A DNA stretch of 64,000 nucleotides from contig JBJORF010000021.1 of the NCBI GenBank assembly GCA_046049545.1, positions 1 through 64,000 of the forward strand, given 5' to 3'. The notes under the pieces were generated by a model. The model saw nothing but the letters and a program-made list of their open reading frames with translations, ran no database searches and had not been told where the DNA came from. Both the position numbers and the translations under genes were made by a program. This DNA comes from Romeriopsis sp046049545. Lineage in GTDB: Bacteria; Cyanobacteriota; Cyanobacteriia; Leptolyngbyales; Leptolyngbyaceae. This document shows, piece after piece, positions 1-8,542 of the stretch; within the stretch, counting starts at the first letter, position 1, and the number at the start of each line of letters is the position of its first letter.

Positions 1-801
1 TACTGGCGGCAGTGAAGCTCCGACGGCAGTGAAACTCCGACGGCAGTGAAACTCCGACGGCAGTGAAACTCCGGCGGCAGTGAAACTCCGGCGGCAGTGA
101 AACTCCGGCGGCAGTGAGTCGACGAAGCGGATGTCGCATCGGCCTTGCCGGTGTCGACCGGCGCGGGCCGCGTTCCGGAGACGGGACGCGGCCCGCAGCG
201 TTTTGGCTCCTCGCATCCGGACGGTTGTGGTCGGTCGAAGCGCCCCGCAGAATGCCGCCAGATGCCTGAAGGCCCGACGATCCAGAAGATGTTCGCGGAG
301 ATGGAGGGGCTCTTCCTCCCGGCTCCGACCCTGGAGGCGGCCGGTCAGCTCTAGCCCGTTGGTGTCCCGCATGCCGATGTCCATCAACATGGTGGTCATG
401 CCCGTGACGGTTTCGCCTTGGTGCAGGCACCATTGAATTGGCGCGGCACCGCGATATTGGGGCAGAAGCGAACCGTGGCCGTTAATGCAACCGTAGCGGG
501 GCATATCCAGGATCACTTGGGAAAGGATTTGGCCGTAGGCGACGACAACAAAGCAATCAGCGTTCGCTTCGCGGAGCAGGGCAAGATCCGCTTCCGATTT
601 CTTGATATTCGGCGGTTGGATGACCGGGAGATTGTGCGTTTGGGCGATCGCTTTGACGGGGGAAGGCGACAGCTGATTGCCCCGGCCCCGGCGCTTATCC
701 GGCTGGGTGACGACGAGGGCAACATCAAAGTCGGGGTGTTGAATTAACGCTTCTAAAGTGGGCACCGCAAACTGCGGCGTTCCAAAAAACACAACTCGCA
801 T
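1..801 (-). CDS. fmt: methionyl-tRNA formyltransferase, N-terminal part fused to unrelated sequence
   Basis: Fmt formylates initiator Met-tRNA using 10-formyl-tetrahydrofolate. Residues 1-144 (801 down to 370) match the Fmt catalytic domain: start MRVVFFGTPQFAVP, then QPDKRRGRGNQLSPSPVK, VVAYGQILSQ, the Asn-x-His pair (N107, H109) before SLLPQYRGAAPIQ, and TTMLMDIGM. At the point where the family reads MDTG and carries its catalytic Asp, homology stops. The frame stays open to the window edge, but that part is translated from high-GC repeat sequence and looks nothing like the remaining ~180 residues of Fmt. The cyanobacterial fragment is reliable. The downstream reading frame is probably meaningless. 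Confidence 0.8.
   Translation of the reverse strand, partial: MRVVFFGTPQFAVPTLEALIQHPDFDVALVVTQPDKRRGRGNQLSPSPVKAIAQTHNLPVIQPPNIKKSEADLALLREANADCFVVVAYGQILSQVILDMPRYGCINGHGSLLPQYRGAAPIQWCLHQGETVTGMTTMLMDIGMRDTNGLELTGRLQGRSREEEPLHLREHLLDRRAFRHLAAFCGALRPTTTVRMRGAKTLRAASRLRNAARAGRHRQGRCDIRFVDSLPPEFHCRRSFTAAGVSLPSEFHCRRSFTAVGASLPPV
8..117. repeat. 17-bp tandem repeat, about 6.5 copies
   Basis: The unit GGCAGTGAAACTCCGAC (or ...CCGGC) starts at 8, 25, 42, 59, 76, 93 and 110, with an exact 17-bp period and few substitutions. There are no spacers, so this is not CRISPR. The period is not a multiple of three, so the array is not protein-repeat coding. It may continue beyond the window edge. Confidence 0.9.
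163..204 (+). terminator. strong intrinsic terminator-like hairpin in the high-GC segment
   Basis: GCGGGCCGCGT (163-173) pairs perfectly with ACGCGGCCCGC (186-196). TCC/GGG extend the stem (T174-G185 is a wobble) to 14 bp with a 6-nt loop, and a TTTT run follows at 201-204. The orientation fits transcription on the plus strand from whatever gene lay to the left in the source genome. Confidence 0.6.
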
Positions 802-943
802 TCAAAAGTCCCAGGCAAACACAACTTAAATTCTTTCATCGTAGCTGCTCTCATCGTAGCGTGGTTTCTTGGGTCGGTTACCCTCGGCAATGGAAGAATT
901 CTGGAAGTGCTATGCTACTGGGTATTGTTGCCTTTTACGTCCC

Positions 944-1471
944 ATGAGCGTTCCGCACCCCGTTCCGCACAAGCCCCAATTTGCCGATACCGTCTCCTGG
1001 CAACAAGCCGATCAGTTAATGCAACCCGCATTGATTCGGACGATCGATAATTTGCGCAAATATTTCGAGGGTGAAACGCCTTGGCAGGGGGACTATCGCG
1101 AGTTTGCGATCTGGCCCGATAACGTACCAGAGGAAACCCAAGCGCAAATTGCATTGTTGCAGCAGGAATTAAAAAGTGCGACACCCGAGCAAGTAGACGC
1201 GATCGAAGATGCCCTCGCCCAGATGCCTCAGCCGACACCAGGGTATGAATTGGTGCTCAAGCGAACGGGCCGGGCCGAGCCGATCGTGCGGAATTTGATG
1301 GCGCTTTGCTATCAGGTCTGCTTTGTGAATGCGGCCGAGGTGATCGCGGGAACTGCGCCCGCGCAGGTTGATCAGACGTTGCTAGAAGCGGATACAGCGG
1401 AGGTTGATTGGTCGAGTTTGGATCAGAAGACGCGATCGGTGGTGGAGCAGTTATTTGCCGAATTGGGGTAG
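944..1471 (+). CDS. conserved hypothetical protein
   Basis: 175-residue soluble protein, acidic at the C terminus, with no signal peptide or membrane segment. I chose the ATG at 944 (MSVPHPVPHKPQ); the frame is open upstream to 869, but that part (a Cys-rich MGRLPSAMEEFW... stretch) looks non-coding. Recognisable stretches include IRTIDNLRKYFEG and a helical C-terminal region around EVIAGTAPAQVDQTLLE. No catalytic motif is visible and I cannot assign a family. It is transcribed divergently from fmt. Confidence 0.7.
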   Translation: MSVPHPVPHKPQFADTVSWQQADQLMQPALIRTIDNLRKYFEGETPWQGDYREFAIWPDNVPEETQAQIALLQQELKSATPEQVDAIEDALAQMPQPTPGYELVLKRTGRAEPIVRNLMALCYQVCFVNAAEVIAGTAPAQVDQTLLEADTAEVDWSSLDQKTRSVVEQLFAELG

Positions 1472-1754
1472 GATGCCGTTGTCCTGAAAGGCAACGCATC
1501 GCCGCCGATCGCGCGATTGGGGCGTGGAAAATGCGCCCATACGGGATTGATGCCATCCATGCAGTGATCCGTAGGGGCGTGCATCCCACGCCCACAGGCC
1601 ACATCAACAAACAAGCATCCCCCACCATCCCAGCCAATCAATTGGATGGTCACGATCGGTGGGTAATTGACGGGTTGCGGCAATGCGTTATGCTTCGCAG
1701 TAACGCATCCTACGTCTGTTAATCTGGATCATGTTGAGCAATTAATTGGCAATT
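1472..1754. repeat. intergenic region made of several dispersed hairpin repeats
   Basis: At least three palindromic units lie here: an imperfect hairpin at 1473-1501 (GATGC-CGTTG pairing with CAACGCATC); GGGCGTG at 1575-1581 with CACGCCC at 1587-1593; and ATGCGTTA at 1683-1690 with TAACGCAT at 1701-1708. The stretch 1515-1625 has a diverged second copy at 49085-49190. No gene is visible. These resemble the short dispersed repeats common in cyanobacterial intergenic DNA. Confidence 0.65.
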
Positions 1755-2714
1755 ATGTCTATGTCATCGCTGTCTGGGGCTGTTCTATATGATGCCTGCC
1801 ATTGGGGCCGGATCGAGGTGACGGATGCCGATCGTTTGGCATTTTTGCATAACCAAAGCACAAATATGCTGAATCTCCGTAAACCCGGAGAAGGCTGCGA
1901 TACGGTGTTTGTCAATTCAACGGCACGGACAATCGATTTGGCGACGGCTTATATTTTCGCTGATCGGGTATGGCTCAGCGTTGCGCCGGACATTGCTTCC
2001 AGTTTAATTAAAATGCTCGATCGCTATATCTTTTTTGCGGACAAGGTTCAGCTTGCCGATCGTAGTGCAGAACTGGCACAGTTTGAGTTAATCGGTGCGG
2101 AAACCCAAACGATCGTGGCCAAGTTCGGGGTTGATTTAGACGGAAAAGCCTATGGTACGCACCAAGCAGCAACGATCGCGGATTGTCCAGTGCATATTGC
2201 GGTTGGGCATCGCCTTGGGGAAGACGGTTGCACGATTATTTGTGACTCGAAAGATTCGGCAACGGTAAAATCAGCATTGGTTGAATTAGTTTCGACAACG
2301 CTATCCGAGCCGGAATGGGAAATTTTACGAATTCAACGCGGGCGACCGATGCCGGGGCATGAATTAACCGATGAATTTAATCCCTTGGAAGCGGGGCTGT
2401 GGCATACGATTTCGTTTAATAAGGGTTGCTACATCGGCCAAGAAACAATCGCCCGCCTCGATACCTACAATGGCGTGAAGCAGCAACTTTGGGGCTTTAC
2501 GCTGGGAAATGCAGTTGAAGTGGGCAGCCCGATCGCGCTGGATGGCACCAAAGTCGGGCAAGTGACCAGTTTGGCTCAGGTGAATGATCGCTACATCGGC
2601 CTCGGCTATGTCAAAACCAAAGCGGGCGGTGCGGGATTGAACGTGACGATCGGTGAGCAAACCGCGACTCTAACCGATCTCCCTTACCTCACCCGTGCGC
2701 GTCAATCAGTTTAA
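1755..2714 (+). CDS. ygfZ: folate-binding YgfZ/GcvT-like protein
   Basis: 319-residue member of the GcvT-like tetrahydrofolate-binding family. YgfZ proteins are linked to assembly or repair of some iron-sulfur enzymes. The diagnostic motif K-G-C-Y-I-G-Q-E is at residues 223-230 (codons from 2421), with the conserved Cys at 225. The N-terminal DADRLAFLHNQSTNMLN region is typical of the family. I prefer the ATG at 1755 to the TTG three codons upstream; ATG 1761 is also possible. The stop overlaps the 3' end of the convergent CDF transporter by 9 bp. The exact substrate is unknown. Confidence 0.9.
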   Translation: MSMSSLSGAVLYDACHWGRIEVTDADRLAFLHNQSTNMLNLRKPGEGCDTVFVNSTARTIDLATAYIFADRVWLSVAPDIASSLIKMLDRYIFFADKVQLADRSAELAQFELIGAETQTIVAKFGVDLDGKAYGTHQAATIADCPVHIAVGHRLGEDGCTIICDSKDSATVKSALVELVSTTLSEPEWEILRIQRGRPMPGHELTDEFNPLEAGLWHTISFNKGCYIGQETIARLDTYNGVKQQLWGFTLGNAVEVGSPIALDGTKVGQVTSLAQVNDRYIGLGYVKTKAGGAGLNVTIGEQTATLTDLPYLTRARQSV

Positions 2715-3641
2715 TTCGGCTGAGTTCAATGCCTCTGCGGGCGGTTCGGCGTAGCGCGGTGGCTCCATGTGGATCATGATGCGTACGGGGTTGTAGCGAT
2801 CTTCGAGCAGACCTTCGATCGCTTCGGTAATCTGGTGGGCAGTTTCCAGATCTTTCACATTCACCACCAAGTGCATCTCGATAAAGCTCTGCCGACCGAC
2901 CACACCACGCGAACTAATATCATGGGCATCGAGCACCCCCGGCACACTCATCGCCACCTGCCGAATCGCCTCTGGGGCGATCGCCATTTCATCCACGAGC
3001 CAAGGCAAATTCTGCTTCAGCACTTGCCAACCGCTGAACATCACGAGCGCGGCTACGGGCAATGCCAGCGCCACATCCAGCCATTGCCATTGCAGCAGCC
3101 ACACACCGAGTAAGCCGAGAATCACCGCGATCGTCACCCAGATGTCGCTCATCGTATGATAGGCATCGGCAATCAGCAGCGGGCTTTGCACCCGCTTGCC
3201 TTCCCGTCGCTCATACACCGCCACGCCGATGTTAATCACCAGCACAATCACCAAAAACCACAACTCTGTACCGGCCACGGTGGTTTTGCCGCCTTTCATC
3301 AGTCGCTCAATCGCACCTTGAAGAATCTCGAAGCAGGCCACACCGAGGAAGGCTGCGATGCCCAATGCGCCGACGGCTTCAAACTTTTGGTGGCCGTAGG
3401 GATGTTCACGATCGGGTTCGGGGGTGGAGTAGCGGGTGGTGAGCAATCCGAGAATGTTGTTGGCGCTGTCGGTGAGGCTATGCAGTGCGTCGGCAATCAG
3501 GCTCAGGGAACCCGTCGCCATGCCCACAACGATTTTGATGCCCATGACGGTGAGGTTCAGCAGCAGGGTGAGTACCAAGACGCGCTGAATGGTGGCTTGG
3601 CGATCGCGGGGGTTGACCGATCGAGCGGATGACTGTTTCAT
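2706..3641 (-). CDS. cation diffusion facilitator (CDF) metal transporter
   Basis: 311-residue inner-membrane metal/proton antiporter of the CDF family, exporting divalent metals such as Zn, Fe or Mn. The two metal-site motifs are in place: ADALHSLTDS with H54/D58 and ADAYHTMSD with H162/D166. PEPDREHPYGHQKFE lies between, as is usual for the family. Six membrane segments are visible, followed by a cytoplasmic ferredoxin-like domain (from about residue 205) with the typical HDISSR and EMHLVV strands. The HxxxD form of both sites does not by itself fix the metal. It is a single gene, convergent with ygfZ. Confidence 0.92.
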   Translation of the reverse strand: MKQSSARSVNPRDRQATIQRVLVLTLLLNLTVMGIKIVVGMATGSLSLIADALHSLTDSANNILGLLTTRYSTPEPDREHPYGHQKFEAVGALGIAAFLGVACFEILQGAIERLMKGGKTTVAGTELWFLVIVLVINIGVAVYERREGKRVQSPLLIADAYHTMSDIWVTIAVILGLLGVWLLQWQWLDVALALPVAALVMFSGWQVLKQNLPWLVDEMAIAPEAIRQVAMSVPGVLDAHDISSRGVVGRQSFIEMHLVVNVKDLETAHQITEAIEGLLEDRYNPVRIMIHMEPPRYAEPPAEALNSAELN

Positions 3642-3850
3642 AGCGATCGGGTGTTGTAATCCGATGTCGGAATGAATAGATTCTGATTTTATCGGTTGGG
3701 GGGCGGCGATCGGCGGGATTCTTGATTTTTTGAATAATCCCGTCGGGGCGAGGGGCCTCTCGCCCGTACATCGATGCCAGCAAAGGTTAATTATCGCGGC
3801 GATCGGTTGGCGGCGATCGGGGGTTGGGTTTCGCTTCGCTGCACCGCAAC
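3642..3850. repeat. intergenic region with hairpin repeats
   Basis: Between nth and the CDF gene. GGGCGAG (3746-3752) pairs with CTCGCCC (3759-3765), followed by GTACATCGATG. A second hairpin, roughly GGTTGGGTTTCGC...GCAACCTAC, is at 3823-3855. Both look like common cyanobacterial intergenic palindromes. No ORF of substance is present. Confidence 0.45.
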
Positions 3851-4597
3851 CTACGAGGATTTCTTGCGGGTGGCGGTTTTTTTGGCGGTTTTGCGGGTGG
3901 TGGATTTGCTGGGAGCAGGCTTGGCGGTGCTGCGGGGTTTGACATAAGCCTTGCCAACTGAGGGGCAGAGGTCAGCGAGTTCGCACTGTTCGCACAGTGG
4001 CTTACGCGCATCACAAATGGCGCGGCCATGGTAGATCAGGTGAATTGACATGTTTTCCCATTCCGGCTGGGGGAAAATTTTCATCAAATCACGTTCGATT
4101 TTCACCGCGTCCTGGTGTTTGGTGAAGCCCATGCGGTTCATCAATCGGGTGACGTGGGTATCGACGGTAAAGCCGAGGTTCACGCCAAAGGCATTGGAGG
4201 AGACGACGTTGGCGGTTTTGCGGGCGACTCCGGCGAGGCTGGTGAGGTCTTCCATGGTGCGTGGGACTTCGCCGCCGAAGACGGTGACAATGCGCTGGGC
4301 GGCGAGGCGGATGTTTTTGGCTTTGTTGTGGTAGAAGCCCGTGGATTTCACCAGGGATTCGAGTTCGAGCAGATCCGCGCCCGCAAAGTCCTCGACGGTG
4401 GGATAGCGTTTGAACAGGGCGGGGGTGACTTTATTCACCCGTTCGTCGGTGCATTGGGCGGCCAGCATCGTCGCGATCATGAGCTGCAATGGCGTTTCAT
4501 AATCGAGGGAGCATTCGGCATTGGGATAGAGCTGCTTGAGGCGATTGAGGATTTCGGCACCCCGGATTTTTTGGGCAGCAAGGGAAACGCGCGGCAT
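3851..4597 (-). CDS. nth: endonuclease III (AP lyase / DNA glycosylase)
   Basis: 248-residue base-excision-repair glycosylase that removes oxidised pyrimidines. The helix-hairpin-helix LAGVARKTANVV carries the catalytic Lys (K127), and the catalytic Asp is in VDTHV (D146). The four-Cys iron-sulfur loop has the classic C-x6-C-x2-C-x5-C spacing (C195, C202, C205, C211). The ATG at 4597 (MPRVSLAAQK) was chosen over an in-frame ATG at 4630 because bacterial Nth proteins begin close to this point. Unusual is a C-terminal tail from about residue 218, rich in Lys, Thr, Ser and Ala, like a histone H1 tail, probably aiding DNA binding. Confidence 0.95.
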   Translation of the reverse strand: MPRVSLAAQKIRGAEILNRLKQLYPNAECSLDYETPLQLMIATMLAAQCTDERVNKVTPALFKRYPTVEDFAGADLLELESLVKSTGFYHNKAKNIRLAAQRIVTVFGGEVPRTMEDLTSLAGVARKTANVVSSNAFGVNLGFTVDTHVTRLMNRMGFTKHQDAVKIERDLMKIFPQPEWENMSIHLIYHGRAICDARKPLCEQCELADLCPSVGKAYVKPRSTAKPAPSKSTTRKTAKKTATRKKSS

Positions 4598-4638
4598 AGG
4601 ACTGGGTGAGAATAAACGATCGGGAATCAACGATCAAT

Positions 4639-4672
4639 AAAAACGGGAGATGCGAAATTTCACATCTCCCGT
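4639..4672 (-). terminator. intrinsic terminator of the RseP-type protease gene
   Basis: Read on the minus strand: ACGGGAGATG, a 10-nt loop, CATCTCCCGT, then TTTTA. The 10-bp stem is perfect (4643-4652 with 4663-4672). It lies 56 bases beyond the stop of the protease gene. Confidence 0.85.
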
Positions 4673-4727
4673 CAGGGTATCACGCATTGCCTTCAGGCTT
4701 CGCGCTGCCTTCCGGCTTCAGTTGCAC

Positions 4728-5801
4728 CTATTTCGGTAACAAATTCGCGGTGTCCCGAATGATTAAAAACACGCCTAGCCCCAGCATCAGCACCAGGCCC
4801 GTCTGCATGAAATTGTCTTGAATCTGCTTCGACACAGGCCGCCGAAAAATCGCTTCGATCATCAAAAACAGCAACTGCCCGCCATCCAAAGCAGGCAGCG
4901 GCAGGATGTTGATCACTGCCAAGTTAATGCTGATCAGTGCGGCAAAGGTAAACAAGTTCGTCGGATCAGCCTTGGCGAGCTTCGCGCCTTCCGAGACGAT
5001 CGCGACTGGCCCCGCGACTTGGTTTGCCGTATTGCTAAAGTTCGTGATCAACTGCCCAAAGCCTTTAACGGTCTGGATCGTAATCGTTTGAAACCGATTA
5101 GACGCTTCGCCCAAAACTTCGTTTAGGCCACTGGCGCGCTTGTAGTAAGGCGTACCGTTGGAGGCCAGTCCCACGCCAATGCGCCCGATGCCAGAGTTGT
5201 CCGGGCTTTCGGGAGTGACGGTTAGCGTCTGCGGTTGACCGTTATGCTGAATCTGTAAAGTGACTGCTTGGCCGGAATTGCGCCCGATTTCGTCCTTGAA
5301 TAGGTCGAGGGATGCCCGATCGGCAGGCAGATCAACTTGATTGATTTTCAAAACCAAATCATCATTGCTCAAACCCGCCTTCGAGGCCGGGGAATTGGCC
5401 ATCACCTGGGAAATCTTCACCCCCGGTTCGTAGTTCAACGCGGGTGTCCCCACCAACCCCACTTGCCCGACCAACACAAAATAAGCAAACAGGAAATTGG
5501 CAATTACGCCCGCACTAATCACGATCGCCCGATCCATGACTGGGCGATTCCGCAGCAAATTTGGGTCATTCGGCGGAATCTCACTATCCGGGTCATCATC
5601 GGGGAAGCCCACAAATCCGCCCAACGGCAACGCCCGCAGCGCATACTCAGTTTCCGGGCCTTGATGCTTCCACAGCACCGGGCCAAACCCGATCGAAAAG
5701 CGATTGGCATAGATTCCCTGGAGCCGCGCCGCCATAAAATGCCCCAACTCATGGACGAAGATCAACAGCGCCAGCAGGAGAATCACCTTCAATTGCGACA
5801 T
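4728..5801 (-). CDS. rseP: RseP-like site-2 metalloprotease (M50)
   Basis: 357-residue intramembrane zinc protease that cleaves membrane-anchored regulators. HELGH at residues 17-21 supplies two His ligands and the catalytic Glu. PALDGG near residue 303 contains the third ligand Asp (D306) in the second conserved membrane helix. One PDZ domain lies at about 127-195. Four hydrophobic segments are visible: N-terminal, about 92-112, about 285-302 and C-terminal. The length is typical of single-PDZ cyanobacterial versions. It lies downstream of serS in the same direction. Confidence 0.93.
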   Translation of the reverse strand: MSQLKVILLLALLIFVHELGHFMAARLQGIYANRFSIGFGPVLWKHQGPETEYALRALPLGGFVGFPDDDPDSEIPPNDPNLLRNRPVMDRAIVISAGVIANFLFAYFVLVGQVGLVGTPALNYEPGVKISQVMANSPASKAGLSNDDLVLKINQVDLPADRASLDLFKDEIGRNSGQAVTLQIQHNGQPQTLTVTPESPDNSGIGRIGVGLASNGTPYYKRASGLNEVLGEASNRFQTITIQTVKGFGQLITNFSNTANQVAGPVAIVSEGAKLAKADPTNLFTFAALISINLAVINILPLPALDGGQLLFLMIEAIFRRPVSKQIQDNFMQTGLVLMLGLGVFLIIRDTANLLPK

Positions 5802-5869
5802 AAAAAACCTTTGCAGCGATCGGACACATTAGCACCCCATTGTAGAGGCTGATTGTGGGTAGTTACAAA

Positions 5870-7147
5870 TTACAGGATTTCCCGCCCAATATATGGCTGC
5901 AACACCGCAGGCACCCGCACTTGCCCGTCAGCAGTTTGGTAATTCTCCAACACCGCCGCCATCGTCCGACCGACGGCGAGGCCAGAACCATTGAGCGTAT
6001 GCACAAACTGCGTGCCCTTCTGACCCGCCGACTTGAATCGGATGTTGCCACGTCGGGCTTGGAAGTCGCCGAAGTTGGAACAACTGGAGATTTCCCGGTA
6101 GGTGTCCGCCGAGGGCAACCACACCTCGATGTCATAGCACTTCTGTGCCCCAAAGCCGATGTCCCCCGTGCAAAGCTCCACCACCCGATAGGGGAGCTGT
6201 AAACCCTGAAGAATCGCTTCGGCGTTTTTCAGTAGCTTTTGGTGCTCTTCCTCCGAGGTGTCGGGATGGACGAGCTTGACCAGTTCGACTTTATTGAATT
6301 GGTGCAGACGAATCAGGCCCCGCGTATCCCGGCCATAGCTTCCCGCTTCCCGCCGGAAACAGGGCGTGTAGGCACAATGGTGAATCGGCAATTCCGCTGC
6401 GTCCAGCACGTCATCGCGGTAGAGATTCGTCACCGGGACTTCCGCCGTCGGAGCTAGCCAGAGGTCATCATCGACGCACTTAAAGCTATCTTCGCCAAAC
6501 TTCGGCAACTGGCCCGTCGCGGTCATCGATTCGGAGTTGATCAAAACTGGCGGCAGCACTTCGACATAGCCCGCTTTGATTTGAGTATCGAGCATGTACT
6601 GGATCAAGGCCCGCTCCAACGCGGCCCCGGCCCCGAACAGCACCACAAAACGGCTCTGGGCCACCTTCGTCGCCCGATCGGTGTTCAAAATCCCCAGCTT
6701 TTCGGCGATCTCATAGTGGGGCAGCACTGCATGGGTAGGTTTGTGCTCGCTGCCCCATTGGCTGACTTCGGGGTTGTCGGCTTCACTTTTCCCGATCGGG
6801 GTGCTGTCACTGGTCAGGTTTGGCAGTTCCAAGACCAGTGCCGTGATTTCATCGCGCAGGGCTTTTTCGCGCGGTTCGAGTTCCGCGAGTTCGGCTTTGA
6901 CGCAGTTGCCTTCTTCCTTAAGGGCGAGGATTTCCGGATCAGTCGGCGCAGTGCCGGATTTCATCTTTTGGCCGACTTGCTTGCCGACTTCGTTGCTGCG
7001 GGCTTGGAGGGCCGATCGTTGCTGTTCGAGTTCCCGACATTGGCGATCGCGCTCGATAATCGGGGCGACAGAATAGCTGCCGCTGCGGCGATCGAGCTTT
7101 TCTTGCACCAGGTCGGGATTTTCGCGAATCAGCTTTAGATCAAGCAC
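5870..7147 (-). CDS. serS: seryl-tRNA synthetase
   Basis: 425-residue class II aminoacyl-tRNA synthetase. The N-terminal coiled-coil arm (MLDLKLIRENPDLVQEKL to about residue 110) binds tRNA-Ser. The catalytic core has the motif 2 region CFRREAGSYGRDTRGL and the motif 3 region GLAVGRTMAAVLENYQ. The start codon is GTG at 7147. The length is normal and no lesion is seen. It precedes the RseP-type gene on the same strand. Confidence 0.97.
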   Translation of the reverse strand: MLDLKLIRENPDLVQEKLDRRSGSYSVAPIIERDRQCRELEQQRSALQARSNEVGKQVGQKMKSGTAPTDPEILALKEEGNCVKAELAELEPREKALRDEITALVLELPNLTSDSTPIGKSEADNPEVSQWGSEHKPTHAVLPHYEIAEKLGILNTDRATKVAQSRFVVLFGAGAALERALIQYMLDTQIKAGYVEVLPPVLINSESMTATGQLPKFGEDSFKCVDDDLWLAPTAEVPVTNLYRDDVLDAAELPIHHCAYTPCFRREAGSYGRDTRGLIRLHQFNKVELVKLVHPDTSEEEHQKLLKNAEAILQGLQLPYRVVELCTGDIGFGAQKCYDIEVWLPSADTYREISSCSNFGDFQARRGNIRFKSAGQKGTQFVHTLNGSGLAVGRTMAAVLENYQTADGQVRVPAVLQPYIGREIL

Positions 7148-7223
7148 GGGCTTTAGGTTTTGATGAATGTAAAAGTTTCATCGCTCAGCATAACCTGCCT
7201 TGCGGCGGATTGGGTTAGCAGCT

Positions 7224-8213
7224 TTAGCGGCTGGTTGGCACCACGAAGCTGCCGTTATCTGTGGTTGCGGGTTGGGTGGTTGCAGGTTGGGTGGGGACAA
7301 TGACGGGTTGGGTCGGCAGCGGGGGGGCTGTGATCGGTTGCGTCGGCAGTGGCTGAGTCGGGATGGAATTGCCAGTCGATGAACTGCCGGAAATGCTTCC
7401 AACGCCTGGAATCATCCCTTTCAATCGGCTACCGATCGCCGTTTGCAACCGTTTGACCCGATCTTGCGTATCAGGATGCGAACTCAACCAACGGGGCATT
7501 TTGGCACCACCGCCTTGATCGAGTTTTTGCATAAAGCTGACCGCCGCCTGCGGATCGTAGCCCGCCGCCGTCAAAATCCGCAGTCCCCGCTCATCCGCAT
7601 CAAATTCAAACCGCCGACTGCGCGGCATATTGAACCCGATTTGCGTCACCAGATCCACTAATTGATTGCGATCGAGCTTCAGCGCCGCCGCTCCGGTCTG
7701 GGCGAGGGCCGAATTTTTCGCCTGCTCGATCGAGTGCCGCGCTTCAATGTGACCGAGTTCGTGGGCAATCACCGAGGCCAATTCCGCATCGTTCGCCGCC
7801 GCATTGATCAAGCCTTTATTGACGTAGACATAGCCCCCCATCGTCGCCGCCGCATTGATACTCGGATCATCAACGACTTGGAACATATAGGTGAGATTTG
7901 AGCGTTTGACATGGGGCGTGAGGCGTTGGCCGATGCGGTTGACCCGATCGTTGAGCGCGGCATCCCGAGAAATCTTGAACTGGCGACTGGTGAGTTGTTT
8001 GTCAATTTGCTGCCCGAGGGTCATTTCTTGACGATCGCTGATACTGGCCAACTGCACCGTTTCGATCAGACCCGGCAACACGCGCGGAATTAGATCCCGC
8101 AGATTCAATGCCTGGGCCGTATAGGGCTGCCAGAGCGTCACAGCGGCAGTGGTGGCGATCGCCAGCGCGGCATAGCCAAAGCGCGTGGGATGGGCAGAAG
8201 AATTGTGTCGCAT
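7224..8213 (-). CDS. M48 family metalloprotease with Pro/Thr-rich tail
   Basis: 329-residue exported zinc protease related to BepA/YfgC. An N-terminal hydrophobic stretch (about 12-35) is a signal peptide or anchor. HELGH at 151-155 is followed by FEFDADERG carrying the third ligand. HPDTQDRV occurs near residue 250, as in other M48 proteins. The last ~60 residues are low-complexity repeats such as PTQPLPTQPITAPPLPTQP. It is the nearer of two tandem paralogs; the other is at 8615-9607 with a different tail. A likely role is envelope protein quality control. Confidence 0.92.
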   Translation of the reverse strand: MRHNSSAHPTRFGYAALAIATTAAVTLWQPYTAQALNLRDLIPRVLPGLIETVQLASISDRQEMTLGQQIDKQLTSRQFKISRDAALNDRVNRIGQRLTPHVKRSNLTYMFQVVDDPSINAAATMGGYVYVNKGLINAAANDAELASVIAHELGHIEARHSIEQAKNSALAQTGAAALKLDRNQLVDLVTQIGFNMPRSRRFEFDADERGLRILTAAGYDPQAAVSFMQKLDQGGGAKMPRWLSSHPDTQDRVKRLQTAIGSRLKGMIPGVGSISGSSSTGNSIPTQPLPTQPITAPPLPTQPVIVPTQPATTQPATTDNGSFVVPTSR

Positions 8214-8324
8214 GGGTGGAACTCACTGAAGATCAAAACCAGAGCGCCTTAACCAGCACAGCCAGTTAACCATCTCGACGGGGGTGGCAGTGGGAATGTT
8301 CCAGTAGGTTTCGGCTGGGTTTCG

Positions 8325-8527
8325 GCTGGGTTTCGGCTGACGCTCAACCCACGGGGTGATCGGTGTGGGTTTCGGCTGACGCTCAACTCACGGGGTGATC
8401 GGTGTGGGTTTCGGCTGACGCTCAACCCACTGGGGGCGATCGGTGTGGGTTTCGGCTGACGCTCAACCCACGGGGTGATCGGTGTGGGTTTCGGCTGACG
8501 CTCAACCCACTGGGGGCGATCGGTATT
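8325..8527. repeat. about 40-bp tandem repeat with internal inverted repeat, 5 copies
   Basis: The core GTGGGTTTCGGCTGACGCTC, then AACCCAC, recurs from 8365, 8404, 8445 and 8484, preceded by a partly degraded first copy near 8326. Periods are 39-41 bp. Within each unit GTGGGTT and AACCCAC form a 7-bp inverted repeat, so each copy can fold. The repeats are too alike throughout for CRISPR (no unique spacers). A truncated GGTTTCGGCTGG stutter precedes the array at 8308-8336. Confidence 0.85.
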
Positions 8528-8542
8528 CCACCTTGTAACCGA

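Larger units (their letters stand above)
1..369. other. high-GC segment foreign to the rest of the window
   Basis: About two-thirds G+C by eye, clearly above the neighbouring genes, and without the CGATCG words common elsewhere. It holds a 17-bp tandem repeat, a strong terminator-like hairpin and the end of a plus-strand frame finishing at the TAG at 352-354 (last residues LEAAGQL). I do not recognise that frame. The boundary is at about 355-372, inside fmt. It could be a chimeric contig end or a genuine recombination; a chimera is more likely because fmt is essential-like and is cut in mid-domain. Confidence 0.6.

Noticed and set aside
8..117. CRISPR-like short repeat array
   Set aside because: The units are contiguous 17-mers without spacers, so it is a tandem repeat only.
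8325..8527. CRISPR array between the M48 genes
   Set aside because: Inter-repeat sequences are nearly identical and no cas genes are in the window.
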